DNA of 64,000 nucleotides, taken from NCBI GenBank assembly GCA_050186825.1, contig JBFWYD010000015.1, forward strand, positions 62,001-126,000, written 5' to 3'. The notes beneath the pieces are model-generated. The model had not been told where the DNA came from and did not search any database. It saw only the letters and a program-made list of their open reading frames with translations. The translations under genes were made by a program, and so were the position numbers. Of the stretch, positions 1-8,597 are shown piece after piece (position 1 is the first letter of the stretch; each line of letters starts with the position of its first letter). The DNA is from NORP233 sp050186825 (lineage in GTDB: Bacteria > Planctomycetota > J058).

Positions 1-131
1 TAGCGCACCGACTTGTTCAGCTCGGTCCAGATCAGGCCCAGGAGCATGCCCACCGCCATGCCCACCGCGCCGAAGCGGACGAAGCGGCGGATCGCGGTCC
101 GGTAGTGGGGCGGGAGCGGCGCGTCGGGCAT
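1..131 (-). CDS. Partial small membrane protein (N-terminus only)
   Basis: Only the first 43 codons are inside the window, read from an ATG at 131 towards base 1. The visible peptide has a short polar start (MPDAPLPPHYRTA), a basic patch (IRRFVRF), then a Gly/Met/Leu-rich hydrophobic stretch ending in WTELNKSVR, which looks like one transmembrane helix. The next codon begins TA, so it is Tyr or a stop; the gene could be tiny or could continue. It lies 46 nt downstream of the ABC permease on the same strand and could be the last gene of that operon. No family is recognised. Confidence 0.5.
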   Translation of the reverse strand, partial: MPDAPLPPHYRTAIRRFVRFGAVGMAVGMLLGLIWTELNKSVR

Positions 132-177
132 CGGTCGAGGTCCTCCGGGGCGGGGATCATACGGTCGGGCGGTCGGG

Positions 178-1941
178 TCAGAGCCCGGGGGTGTCGGGCG
201 GGCGATCCGAGACCAGGTCGCGCCGCCGGCGCAGCCAGGGGTGGAGCCACCACACGCTCGAGCCCGCGAGGGCCACCACGCCGGCGCCCAGGGCGGCCCA
301 GGCCGACTCGGGGACGAACTCGGGGCCGCTCACGCCCATCCGCAGCGAGGCGCTCGGCTGGAAGAAGAGCAGGAGCGAGCCTCCGACCACCAGCACCAGC
401 CAGAGCAGCATCCCGGGGAGCTCGCGGAGCTTGATCCCGTCGCCGCTCAGGGCCTGGTCGACCTGGAGCGCCGAGAGGGTGGGGAGGGTGAGCAGGTAGA
501 TCACCGTCAGCCGGGCTCCCAGCAGCCAGCCCTGCTCGAGCGTGAGCTTGGCGCCGAGCAGCGGGAGCGCCAGCCCGCCGAGCGTTGCGGCGGGGAGCAG
601 GAAGGTCAGGGCGCGCAGCGCGTTGACCTTGAGCAGCACGCGGCGCAGGTCGGCGTAGGCGGCGGGGAAGTAGGTCCAGCGCGGGCTCGAGCCGCCCGAG
701 GCCCACACGGCGCCCACCCCCGGCCAGGACCCCTCGCCCGGGAAGGGGAGCACGGCGAAGGGGCCGAGCAGCGCGAAGGCCGCCACGCCCTGCAGGCGTG
801 GGATGGCCGCGGCGATCGCGAGCAGGAGCACGAAGGCCCCCAGGCCGAGCTTCCAGCGCTGGGTCCAGGCGGGGGCGGGTTGCAGCAGCTCGTAGACCAG
901 CCGCTCGCGCGGGGTGAGTACGGCCAGGGCGGCGCGCTCGAGCCAGCCGCGCCGCTCGTCGGCGTCGCCGCCCGTCAGCCAGGTCCCGGCGCGGACCACC
1001 GCCTCGGCCGCCGCGGGGGAGAAGGGCAGGTCGGGGTCAGGGGGCTCCGTGACGCTCGCGTCGGCGCCCTGCTGGGCGCCTTCGCCCGGCGCCGCGCCCA
1101 GCTCGTCCTCCTCGTCCTCGAGCACGATCGCCGCCCAGCGGAGGCCCGCCGCCGCGCGGCGTCCGGCGCCCGCGGCGCTCGCGATCAGGGCCAGCGCGGG
1201 GAGCAGGGTCAGGCCCTCGAGCCAGCGGCCGTCTGCGAGGGCCAGCGCGCCGTAGGGGGCCCAGCCCAGGGGCGAGAGGAGCAGGCCCCAGGGGTGCGCG
1301 GCCAGGAGCTCGATCCCGCGCGCGGGGAGGTCTCCCGGGACCATGGCCAGCCCGAGCAGGCCCACGATCAGGAGCGAGCAGCAGCAGGTCTCCTGGCTGA
1401 AGGCGCGCTCGGGTCGCCAGGCCAGGAGGTGGAGCGCGAAGGCGTGGATGCTCAGCGCCTGGACCGCGGCGATCCCCAGCCAGGCCGCGACGTGCGCCGG
1501 GTCGGGCCAGCGCTCGCCGGGGGCCCGGGTCGCGGCGGCGCCGACCGCGGCGGCGGCCAGGAAGGTCACGAGCCACCTCCAGCGGCCGCCCGCGGCGCGC
1601 GCGCGCTCGAGGTCGAACAGGGCCGCGTGGGGGACGGGGAGCGCGGCCAGCCGCCCGGCCTCCTGGGCCACGCGCCCGCGCAGCCCCGAGGCGTGGCCGA
1701 ACACGGCCGCGGTGGCGATCAGGGTCCAGCCGAGCAGCAGGGCCGCGGCGGGGTGCTTGCTGCTCAGGGCGCCCAGGGCGAGCAGCACCAGGAACACCTG
1801 CGGCGGGAGCTCGGCCGCGCGGCGCTGGGCCTTCTTGCGCTTGCGGTGCTCGGACCACAGCGCGGGCGCGGCGCGCAGCGCCTCGCGCACGGCCCCGGTC
1901 AGGACCCCGCGCAGGTGCGCGACCTCGCGCGCGAAGCTCAC
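178..1941 (-). CDS. ABC-2 type exporter membrane subunit (putative)
   Basis: This is a 587-residue polytopic membrane protein with roughly ten hydrophobic segments in two blocks, separated by an acidic cytoplasmic-looking linker near residues 280-340 (LEDEEDELGAAP). The GTG start at 1941 overlaps the TGA of the upstream ATPase gene in a GTGA tetramer, which strongly suggests translational coupling and a two-subunit transporter. No substrate can be read from the sequence. A longer frame runs upstream to 2052, but it lies inside the ATPase gene and is basic/proline-rich, so the coupled GTG is preferred. The permease role is inferred from the partner and topology rather than from a recognised motif. 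Confidence 0.75.
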   Translation of the reverse strand: MSFAREVAHLRGVLTGAVREALRAAPALWSEHRKRKKAQRRAAELPPQVFLVLLALGALSSKHPAAALLLGWTLIATAAVFGHASGLRGRVAQEAGRLAALPVPHAALFDLERARAAGGRWRWLVTFLAAAAVGAAATRAPGERWPDPAHVAAWLGIAAVQALSIHAFALHLLAWRPERAFSQETCCCSLLIVGLLGLAMVPGDLPARGIELLAAHPWGLLLSPLGWAPYGALALADGRWLEGLTLLPALALIASAAGAGRRAAAGLRWAAIVLEDEEDELGAAPGEGAQQGADASVTEPPDPDLPFSPAAAEAVVRAGTWLTGGDADERRGWLERAALAVLTPRERLVYELLQPAPAWTQRWKLGLGAFVLLLAIAAAIPRLQGVAAFALLGPFAVLPFPGEGSWPGVGAVWASGGSSPRWTYFPAAYADLRRVLLKVNALRALTFLLPAATLGGLALPLLGAKLTLEQGWLLGARLTVIYLLTLPTLSALQVDQALSGDGIKLRELPGMLLWLVLVVGGSLLLFFQPSASLRMGVSGPEFVPESAWAALGAGVVALAGSSVWWLHPWLRRRRDLVSDRPPDTPGL

Positions 1942-2663
1942 GGCTCCTCGCGCAGCTGGCGGAAGAGGTGCTCCAGGCCCTCGCTCCCGCGCGCGCTCAG
2001 GAGCTCGGGCAGGGGCTGGCAGGCGATCGCGCGCCCGCGGTGGATCAGGCACACGCGGTCCGAGAAGCGCTCGACCACGTCCATGATCTGGGTGGTGTAG
2101 ATCACGGTCCCGCCGCGCGCGGTGACCTGGCGGGCGAAGTCCTTGAGCGCGAGCAGGCCGTTGGGGTCCATGCCCGAGGCGAAGGGCTCGTCGAGGAGCA
2201 GCAGGCGCGGGGCGGCCGCGATCAGGGGGATCAGCCCGGCCTTGTAGGCCTGGCCGCGCGAGAGGGTCTGGATGCGCAGCGGGGCGTGGGTCAGGAGGTC
2301 GAAGCGGCGCAGCAGCTCGAGCACGCGCTCGACCGCGTCCTGCTCGGGCACCTCGTAGAGGCGGAGCACCAGGCCGGCGTGCTCGAGCACGGTCTGCTCG
2401 GGGTCGAGCGGGGGCATGTCGGGGAGGAAGGCCATGGCGCGGCGGAGCGCGAGGTCCTCGCGGTCGAGGGGGCGGCCGTCGAGGCGGACCGCGCCCGTGC
2501 TCGGGGCGAGCAGCCCCGCGATGCAGCGCAGGAGCGTGGTCTTGCCCGCGCCGTTGGGGCCGAGCACCGCCACGACCTCGCCGCCCGGGAGCTCGAAGGA
2601 GACGTCCTCGAGCACGGTCAGCTTGCGGAAGCGCTTCGAGAGGCCCGTGAGCTCGACCCTCAC
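1938..2663 (-). CDS. ABC transporter ATP-binding protein
   Basis: This 241-residue nucleotide-binding subunit has Walker A GPNGAGKTT (35-43), signature LSRGQ (134-138), Walker B LLLLDEP (154-160) and a D-loop (SGMDP). The Q-loop position is PDMPPLDPEQ, the Asp-type form common in ABC-2 exporters. The H-switch reads YTTQIMDVVERF, so Gln192 stands where the catalytic His is normally found. The GTG start overlaps the preceding stop (GTGA), and the stop overlaps the permease start in the same way. It should sit on the inner face of the membrane and power the permease at 178-1941. Substrate unknown. Confidence 0.93.
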   Translation of the reverse strand: MRVELTGLSKRFRKLTVLEDVSFELPGGEVVAVLGPNGAGKTTLLRCIAGLLAPSTGAVRLDGRPLDREDLALRRAMAFLPDMPPLDPEQTVLEHAGLVLRLYEVPEQDAVERVLELLRRFDLLTHAPLRIQTLSRGQAYKAGLIPLIAAAPRLLLLDEPFASGMDPNGLLALKDFARQVTARGGTVIYTTQIMDVVERFSDRVCLIHRGRAIACQPLPELLSARGSEGLEHLFRQLREEP

Positions 2664-3337
2664 TTGCGGAAGCGCTCCCGGGCCTCGCGCAGGGCGGCGG
2701 TCGTCTGCGAGGGCTCCTCGGGGCCCTCGGGCGGGACGAGGCGCGGGTAGCTGGGCGGGTGGCGGAAGATCCACACCGCGTAGGCGGCGCCGGCCACGAA
2801 CAGCGACGCGGCCAGGAGCGCCGAGCCCACCGGGCCGAGCAGCCCGGCCAGCGCGAGCAGCGCGGCCTTGGTCAGGGCGTGGCGGCCGACCGGACTGCGC
2901 GAGGACGAGGCGTGGGGGTCGAGGCGGAGCGCGATCAGCGCCAGGGCCAGGCCGCTAGCGAGCAGCACGACCAGGGCGGCGCGGGCCAGCCGCTCGCGGG
3001 GGTGCAGGGTGACCTCGACGCGCTCGAGCTGCGGGAGGCGGGGGGCGAGGGCCTCGAAAAGGGCGCGCGCCTGGTCCGCGTCGGGGGTGGGGAGGCTCAG
3101 CTCCTGCTCCTCCCAGGCGAGGACCAGGCGACCCGGGCGCAGCTCCAGCCGGGTCACGGCCGCGGGCTCGACCTCGACCACCTGGCCGTGCGCGAGCAGG
3201 GTCGCGGGCAGGAGGGCGCGGCCGATCCGCTCGCGCGCCGCGCGGTCGGCCTCGATCACCCGCAGCGGGGCGTCGGGCTCGACGAGCAGGTAGGTGGCGA
3301 GGAGCGGCCCCTCGTCCACGAGGGTGAAGCTGCCCAT
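2660..3337 (-). CDS. Membrane protein of ABC operon, unknown function
   Basis: This 225-residue protein is the first gene of the operon with the ABC ATPase and permease. The ATG at 3337 is preceded by GGAGG five bases upstream, which decides the start over an upstream in-frame codon. Residues 1-120 form a soluble domain; three hydrophobic segments follow (about 123-140, 164-182, 184-202); a short charged tail ends ERFRK. Its stop overlaps the ATPase start (GTGA). The soluble half contains alternating beta-type segments (RLELRPGRLVLAWEEQELSL). It may be an accessory subunit of the exporter, but no family is recognised. Confidence 0.8.
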   Translation of the reverse strand: MGSFTLVDEGPLLATYLLVEPDAPLRVIEADRAARERIGRALLPATLLAHGQVVEVEPAAVTRLELRPGRLVLAWEEQELSLPTPDADQARALFEALAPRLPQLERVEVTLHPRERLARAALVVLLASGLALALIALRLDPHASSSRSPVGRHALTKAALLALAGLLGPVGSALLAASLFVAGAAYAVWIFRHPPSYPRLVPPEGPEEPSQTTAALREARERFRK

Positions 3338-3709
3338 GCGGGCCTCCAGGCGGGGTGGCACCAACGTAACGGGAGGCCACGATCAACGGTGGTCGCGCCG
3401 TGGCGCCCCGGGCCGGAGGCGCCAGCCCAGATTCCTCTGCCAAGGCGCCGCAGCCGAGCGGCGACAGCCAGTCGCCAAGGCGCAACCGCGAGGGGCGACA
3501 GCAGCGGCGAGGGCTATTGAGCCTCTCGCAGCCAGCCTTGGCCATGGCTTGCCGGCCCGGACCACTGGGGAGTCACCTCCTTGGGTCGCCGGACCCCGAC
3601 TCCGAGGGGTCACACACCTGGCGCCTCGATGCGCGAGACGCGGTCGATCGTGACCCCTCGCAGTCGTGGTCTGGCGTCTACACTGCCCCGCTCGTTCGCT
3701 GGAGGTCCC
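3338..3709. other. Intergenic region with direct and inverted repeats
   Basis: No gene is seen in this 372-base gap between divergent operons. It holds an imperfect tandem duplication of about 35 bp at 3440-3508 (both copies start CCAAGGCGC and end GCGACAGC). It also holds a 10-bp inverted repeat, listed separately, just upstream of the lipoprotein pair. No convincing -35/-10 pair was found for either direction. Confidence 0.5.
3604..3659. repeat. 10-bp inverted repeat upstream of lipoprotein genes
   Basis: GAGGGGTCAC at 3604-3613 is repeated in perfect inverted orientation as GTGACCCCTC at 3650-3659, 36 bases apart and 50 bases before the ATG at 3710. The distance and symmetry are compatible with a regulator binding site or a weak stem. 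This is a visual observation only; no regulator is implied by the neighbours. Confidence 0.45.
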
Positions 3710-4219
3710 ATGAAGCGCCTGATCCTGCTCCTTCCGCTCCTGCTGCTCGCGGGCTGCGTCTCCCGCCTCGACCACCAGCCCAAGGACGGGCTCGTGACCG
3801 AGCTCGGCGCTGGGCGCGCGGTCGAGGAGTTCACCGACCTCCTGCGCGACCGCGTGCGCGACCCCAAGATCCAGCGGGTCGAGGTGGACGCGAAGTCCTT
3901 CACCTACACGGTGGCCAGCGGCGGCGGCGCGCCGGGCTCGGGCGTGTTCGGCGGGCAGACCGGCCCGCAGCGGATCCCCTGGAACCTGGTGCAGCGGGTC
4001 GAGGTCTACGACACGCGCAAGGCGATCATGTTCGACGAGGGGAACCACGCCATCGGGCACCACCTCGAGTTCGTGACCGTGGACGACTGCTTCCGCTTCG
4101 CCGACTTCATGGCCAGCTTCAAGGCCCACCCGCCCGGCGGCGCCGACGAGGAGCCGGCCGAGAAGCCCGCCGAGGAGAAGCCGGCCGAGAAGGAGCCTGA
4201 GAAGGCGGCCGGCCAGTGA
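3710..4219 (+). CDS. Putative lipoprotein, paralog 1
   Basis: This 169-residue secreted lipoprotein begins MKRLILLLPLLLLAGC, a textbook type II signal with lipobox LAGC. GGAGG sits five bases before the ATG. The body shares clear blocks with the next gene: GLVTELG, FTDLLRDR, RVEVYDTRKA, and FADFMASFK. The tail is a Glu/Lys/Ala-rich, low-complexity segment (about 144-169), probably a flexible linker. The stop overlaps the next start (GTGA), so the two paralogs are made together. The family is not recognised; it is likely anchored in the envelope. Confidence 0.82.
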   Translation: MKRLILLLPLLLLAGCVSRLDHQPKDGLVTELGAGRAVEEFTDLLRDRVRDPKIQRVEVDAKSFTYTVASGGGAPGSGVFGGQTGPQRIPWNLVQRVEVYDTRKAIMFDEGNHAIGHHLEFVTVDDCFRFADFMASFKAHPPGGADEEPAEKPAEEKPAEKEPEKAAGQ

Positions 4220-4734
4220 GCCCGCGCGGGGCGCTGCTCGCGCTCTGCTGCCTGGTCGCCCCGGGCTGCATCGCCAAGGTGCCCTACGCCCCCAACGGCG
4301 GCCTGGTCGAGGAGCTGGGCGAGGAGCAGGCCGTCCTCGAGTTCCGCGACCTGCTCACGGCCCGGCTCCAGAGCCCGGCGATCGTCGCGGTCGAGGTCAC
4401 CGACAAGGCGTTCATCTACCGCTACGTGGGCGCGCACACCTTCTACTGGGGCGCGCTCGCGGTCGGCGACGCCACGCTGCGCATCCTGTTCGACACGATC
4501 GCGCGGGTGGACCTCTACGAGAACCACAAGGCCTTCATGATCGACGGCGGCGAGCAGCGCGTCGGCCACGAGCTCCTGTTCCACACCATGGACGACGCCC
4601 GCCGCTTCGCGGACTTCATCGCGAGCTTCAAGACGCGCCCCATCGGCGGGGGCCCCGCGCCGCGGCCGCAGCCCCCGAGCGCGCCTGGCGGGGAGCCTGC
4701 GCCGCCTGAGGGCGAGGGCGCCGCGCCGCGCTAG
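4216..4734 (+). CDS. Putative lipoprotein, paralog 2
   Basis: This 172-residue protein starts at a GTG that overlaps the stop of paralog 1. The N-terminus (ALCCLVAPGC) is a short type II signal with a less typical lipobox, APGC. The core aligns with paralog 1 (GLVEELG, FRDLLTARL, RVDLYENHKAF, RFADFIASFK) and ends in a Pro/Gly-rich tail. The final TAG shares the tetramer CTAG (4731-4734) with the stop of the convergent gene. The pair looks like a tandem duplication; function unknown. Confidence 0.8.
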   Translation: MSPRGALLALCCLVAPGCIAKVPYAPNGGLVEELGEEQAVLEFRDLLTARLQSPAIVAVEVTDKAFIYRYVGAHTFYWGALAVGDATLRILFDTIARVDLYENHKAFMIDGGEQRVGHELLFHTMDDARRFADFIASFKTRPIGGGPAPRPQPPSAPGGEPAPPEGEGAAPR

Positions 4735-5108
4735 GCCTCGTCGCCCTCGGGCGGGTGATGGGACGTGGCCTGCTCGAGGGCGGACTCGAGCAGGGCGACC
4801 TTCTGGCCGAGGTTCTTGATCTGCTCCGTCATGCGCGAGAGCCGGACCGAGAACTGGAGGCAGAGGAAGGTCGTGGCGCAGAAGCCGAGGAAGAACACCG
4901 CGGCGGGCGGGTACTGGCTGCCCATCAGGTTGGCCAGGAACGCCAGGCCCGACATCGGGATGAACGCGGCGAGCAGGATCCCCAGGCCGGCCAGCAGCCA
5001 GAGCCAGGAGTACTCCTCGCGCAGCTTGCGCAGGCGGACCAGCTCGAAGATCACGAGCATCAGGACCGCCGCGACGGTGACGATCACCACGCGCTGGACA
5101 GCGGGCAC
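4731..5108 (-). CDS. DUF2304 family membrane protein
   Basis: This 125-residue protein has three hydrophobic segments (about 6-22, 37-57 and 68-86) followed by a heptad-like helical tail (LSRMTEQIKNLGQKVALLES), the layout of the DUF2304 family. Members are commonly encoded beside GT2 glycosyltransferases, and here the GT2 gene lies 12 bases upstream on the same strand. The start is GTG at 5108. The role is probably accessory to polyprenyl-phosphate sugar transfer, inferred from context only. Confidence 0.8.
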   Translation of the reverse strand: MPAVQRVVIVTVAAVLMLVIFELVRLRKLREEYSWLWLLAGLGILLAAFIPMSGLAFLANLMGSQYPPAAVFFLGFCATTFLCLQFSVRLSRMTEQIKNLGQKVALLESALEQATSHHPPEGDEA

Positions 5109-5120
5109 GGGGCCCTCCTC

Positions 5121-6035
5121 TTAGCCGGCGGCTCTCGAGTCCGCCGACCCCTCCGGCTCGCCCTTGGGCGCGGCGTTGGGGCGACGAACCCCGCGCGTCG
5201 TCTCGACCCGCTCGGAGGTCAGGCGGCGGCGCTCGGGGTTGGGCGGGGGGATCTGGTCCGGGTTGGGCGGCTTGCGCAGGATCGTGACCAGGATCGAGAG
5301 GAACATCTTGAACACGTAGAACAGCGGGCGGAGCAGGCCCGAGTGCATCGACTTGCCGGTGGCGCTCGGCTTCATGGCCACCGGGATCTCCTCGCCGCGG
5401 AAGCCGGCTCGGTAGATCAGGATCAGCACGTCGGCGTCCGGGTAGTCCGCCGGGAACAGGTCGGACTGGAAGAAGCGGAACACGCGCCGGCCGAGGGCCT
5501 GGTAGCCGCTGGTCGGGTCGGTCACGCGCCGGTGCGTGACCACCGAGGCGATGTAGCCGAAGAGCACCATCCCGAGGCGGCGGGCCAAGGGCGGGATGTA
5601 GCCGTCGCCGGTGAGGAAGCGCGAGCCCACGCTCACGTCGCTCTGGCCGGAGAGGACGCGCTCGGCCAGGACCGGGATGTAGGCGGGGTCGTGCTGGCCG
5701 TCGGCGTCGAGCTGGACCAGGACCTCGTAGTCGCCCTCGGACGCGAACTTGTAGCCGGTCTGGAGCGCGGCCCCGTAGCCCATGTTGAAGGGGTGGCGCA
5801 GGACGGTCGCCCCGTGCGCGCGCGCGACCTTGGCGGTGGCGTCGTGGCTGCCGTCGTCGATCACGAGGATGTCGAAGTGGGTGTGGCGGTGGACCTCGTC
5901 CAGGACGGCGCCCAGCCCGCCCTCCTCGTTGAAGGCGGGGATCAGGACCAGCCCGCGGCGCTTGGCCGGAGTCGGGCTGGCGGGCGCGGGCTGGGTCATG
6001 GGCACTGGAGGCGCATCCAGAGGGGTCGAGGGCAC
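5121..6035 (-). CDS. GT2 family glycosyltransferase (DPM1-like)
   Basis: This 304-residue GT-A fold enzyme has IPAFNEE (near 33-39), VIDDGSHDAT for nucleotide-sugar binding, and QLDADGQHDP carrying the metal-binding Asp pair. A C-terminal amphipathic or membrane segment (FYVFKMFLSILVTIL) suggests membrane association, as in dolichyl/polyprenyl-phosphate sugar transferases. It should transfer a sugar from an NDP-sugar to a lipid-phosphate carrier on the cytoplasmic side. The GTG at 6035 and an in-frame ATG at 5999 are both possible starts; neither has a strong ribosome site. It forms a pair with the DUF2304 gene. The tail after residue 265 is Pro/Arg-rich and likely disordered. Confidence 0.88.
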   Translation of the reverse strand: MPSTPLDAPPVPMTQPAPASPTPAKRRGLVLIPAFNEEGGLGAVLDEVHRHTHFDILVIDDGSHDATAKVARAHGATVLRHPFNMGYGAALQTGYKFASEGDYEVLVQLDADGQHDPAYIPVLAERVLSGQSDVSVGSRFLTGDGYIPPLARRLGMVLFGYIASVVTHRRVTDPTSGYQALGRRVFRFFQSDLFPADYPDADVLILIYRAGFRGEEIPVAMKPSATGKSMHSGLLRPLFYVFKMFLSILVTILRKPPNPDQIPPPNPERRRLTSERVETTRGVRRPNAAPKGEPEGSADSRAAG

Positions 6036-6130
6036 GGGCGGGACTATACCGCTCCCCCCTCCACACCGCCGCTCTCAGGACGAGGCGTGGGGCGCCTCCG
6101 GCGCTGGGGAGGAGGGCCGGCTCGGCCACG

Positions 6131-8587
6131 TTGAGTCGCGGCCGGAAGTGGGCTACAAGCGCTCTCCCTGAGAGGCGGCCCCTGAGCGAGCAGACCGGGT
6201 TCCTGGCGCGCTTCGAGCCGATCTGCGGCTTCCCGGTGCGGCGCCCGAAGCCGACGCTGCTCGTGCTGCTGGTGCTGGGCGTGGTCCTCGGCAGCGGCGT
6301 TCGCCACCTCGAGTTCGACCCCTCGGCCGAGAAGGTCTTCCCGCGCGGGCACCCCGCCGTGGCCGACTACCAGGCCTTCCGCGAGGCCTTCGGCGCGGAC
6401 GAGGCGATCTTCGTCGCCTTCGAGGTGCCCCAGGGCCGGACCGTCTTCGAGCGCGAGGCCCTGAGCATGGCCCGGCGGATCAGCCAGGAGGCCGGCGAGA
6501 TCGAGGGGATCGAGCGCGCGGTCTCGCTGGCCGACTGCCCCGTGCTGCGGCTGACCCCGCTCGGGCCGCGCCTGGTGCCGGGGTTGCCCCCGGACATCGC
6601 GACCGCCAGCGACGCGGACCTGGAGCGCTTCCAGGGCCAGATCCTCAAGACGCCGCTGGTCGAGCGCGTGCTGGTCAGCCGCGACCACCGCAGCGCCAGC
6701 GCGGTGCTGCGGCTGAAGCGCTTCCCGGACGGGGGCGAGGGGGCGCGCGAGAACGCGCGCGTCGTGCGGCAGCTGCAGGACGTGGTCGAGGCCGAGCGCC
6801 GGCGCAGCCCCGAGGTGCGCTTCTTCCTGGCCGGGTCGCCGCTGATCAAGTCCAAGATCATGGACGCGATCCTCGGCGACCTGAAGACCTTCACCGGGCC
6901 CCTGACCCTGATCGCGCTGGTGGTGGCCTGGCTGGTCCTGCGCTCGGCCGCGGGGGTGGTCCTGACCCTGGCGGTGCTCGGGCTCTCGATCGACCTCACG
7001 CTGGGGACCATGGGGCACCTGGGGATGCCGCTGGACCCCATGACCTCGCTGGTGCCGACCCTGATCCTCGTGATCGGGGTGGCCGACTCGCTCCACCTGC
7101 TGGTGGAGCAGCGCGCCCAGGCGGCCCGGCTGGGCCCGGGCGCCAGCGGCGCCGAGACGGTGCGCGAGGCGGCCACGCACGTGTTCGTGCCCTGCCTGCT
7201 GACCAGCCTCACGACCATGATCGGCTTCGCGTCGCTCGTGACCTCGCCGATCCCGCCGATCGCGCGCTTCGGCGGGGCGGCCGCCGTGGCCGCGGGCGTG
7301 GCCTTCCTCGTGACCATGATCCTGATCCCGGCCGCGGGCGCGCTGCTCCCGGCCCCGACCCCGGCGGCGGCCGTCCGGGATCGGGCCAGCGGCCTGGCGC
7401 GCCTGGTGCTCGCCCGCCCCTGGGCGGCGCTCATGATCGCGGTGGGGATCTCGCTCGCGATCGGGCTCGGGGCGGTGCGGCTGCGCGCCGACACCGACTT
7501 CCTCAGCTTCTTCCCCGAGGACGACGACCTGGTCCGCTCGGCGCGCGCGATCCAGGACCGCTTCGTGGGGGTGGCCCCCTGCGAGATCGTGGTCGCCGGG
7601 CCGCCCGGCTGCTCGCGCGACCCGGCCACCCTGCGGGCCGTGCTCGCGCTCGAGCGCGGGGTCGAGGGCCTGGAGCTGGTGGACCTGGCCTTCTCGGCGG
7701 CGGACGTGGTGGCCAAGGCCCAGGGCCTGATCTCCGGGCACGAGCTGATCCCGCACACGCGCGCCGAGGTCGAGCGCATCGAGCAGCTCCTGCGCCAGGT
7801 CGCGGGCCGCGAGCTGCAGTTGGAGCAGCTGATCGCGCCGCCAGGGGGGAGCCACCCCGACGAGGAGTGGCTGCGGGTCACGGTGCGCGCCCGGACCGCC
7901 GGCTCGGCGCGCTTCGGCGAGCTGGTCGCGCTCGTGCGCGAGATCGAGGCCAAGCAGCTGCGCCCGCTGGGGCTCTCGGCGCGGCCGACCGGGACCTCGG
8001 TCGTGTTCTCGGAGAGCGCGGCCACGATCGTGCAGGGCCAGATCCAGAGCTTCTTCTTCGCCTACCTGCTGATCACGGCGGTGCTCACGGTCGCGCTCCG
8101 CTCGCTGCGGCTGGGGCTGCTCTCGATCCTGCCGAACATAGGTCCCGTGGCCGCGCTGCTCGGGACCATGGGCTACCTGGGGATCCCCTTCAACAGCTTC
8201 AACAGCATGGTCGCGAGCATCGCGCTCGGGATCGCGGTCGACGACACGATCCACCTCCTCTCGGGCTTCCAGCGGAGCGCCGCCACGCGGCCGCTGCGCG
8301 CGGCCGTCTACGAGACCCTGGCCCGCGAGGGCACCGCCCTGATCAGCACCTCGGCCGTGCTGTTCTGCGGCTTCTGCGTGCTGGTGTTCGGGACCTTCGG
8401 GCCGACCCGCGAGTTCGGCCTCCTGACCGCGGTGGCGATCGCGGTCGCGCTCCTGGGCGACCTCCTGCTCCTGCCCGCCCTCCTGCTCCTGTTCCCCGCG
8501 CTGCACGGCGTGCGCGGCGCGCCGGAGGAGGACGAGGCCGAGGGGGGTGAGGCCGAGGGGCCCGAGGCGGCTGACGGGGTCGCGTGA
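6131..8587 (+). CDS. MMPL/RND superfamily exporter
   Basis: This protein of up to 818 residues has the duplicated RND layout. Each half has one N-terminal helix, a large periplasmic domain and a block of five helices. The two halves carry matching motifs in the membrane core, VADSLHLL (near 315) and VDDTIHLL (near 702), which supports an internal duplication and proton-coupled export. The size and single-chain form resemble MMPL and HpnN-type lipid exporters rather than tripartite AcrB pumps, and no adaptor gene is adjacent. The start is uncertain: the frame opens with a TTG at 6131, and the protein proper could begin later, near the hydrophilic stretch before the first helix. The tail is acidic, Gly/Glu-rich. 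Substrate unknown; a lipid is a reasonable guess. Confidence 0.88.
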   Translation: MSRGRKWATSALPERRPLSEQTGFLARFEPICGFPVRRPKPTLLVLLVLGVVLGSGVRHLEFDPSAEKVFPRGHPAVADYQAFREAFGADEAIFVAFEVPQGRTVFEREALSMARRISQEAGEIEGIERAVSLADCPVLRLTPLGPRLVPGLPPDIATASDADLERFQGQILKTPLVERVLVSRDHRSASAVLRLKRFPDGGEGARENARVVRQLQDVVEAERRRSPEVRFFLAGSPLIKSKIMDAILGDLKTFTGPLTLIALVVAWLVLRSAAGVVLTLAVLGLSIDLTLGTMGHLGMPLDPMTSLVPTLILVIGVADSLHLLVEQRAQAARLGPGASGAETVREAATHVFVPCLLTSLTTMIGFASLVTSPIPPIARFGGAAAVAAGVAFLVTMILIPAAGALLPAPTPAAAVRDRASGLARLVLARPWAALMIAVGISLAIGLGAVRLRADTDFLSFFPEDDDLVRSARAIQDRFVGVAPCEIVVAGPPGCSRDPATLRAVLALERGVEGLELVDLAFSAADVVAKAQGLISGHELIPHTRAEVERIEQLLRQVAGRELQLEQLIAPPGGSHPDEEWLRVTVRARTAGSARFGELVALVREIEAKQLRPLGLSARPTGTSVVFSESAATIVQGQIQSFFFAYLLITAVLTVALRSLRLGLLSILPNIGPVAALLGTMGYLGIPFNSFNSMVASIALGIAVDDTIHLLSGFQRSAATRPLRAAVYETLAREGTALISTSAVLFCGFCVLVFGTFGPTREFGLLTAVAIAVALLGDLLLLPALLLLFPALHGVRGAPEEDEAEGGEAEGPEAADGVA

Positions 8588-8597
8588 GGGGCGGCGC

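Noticed and set aside
6044..8506. Minus-strand open frame of 820 codons opposite the MMPL exporter
   Set aside because: The composition is Arg/Gln/His/Gly-rich with no hydrophobic core; the plus-strand RND protein is unambiguous.
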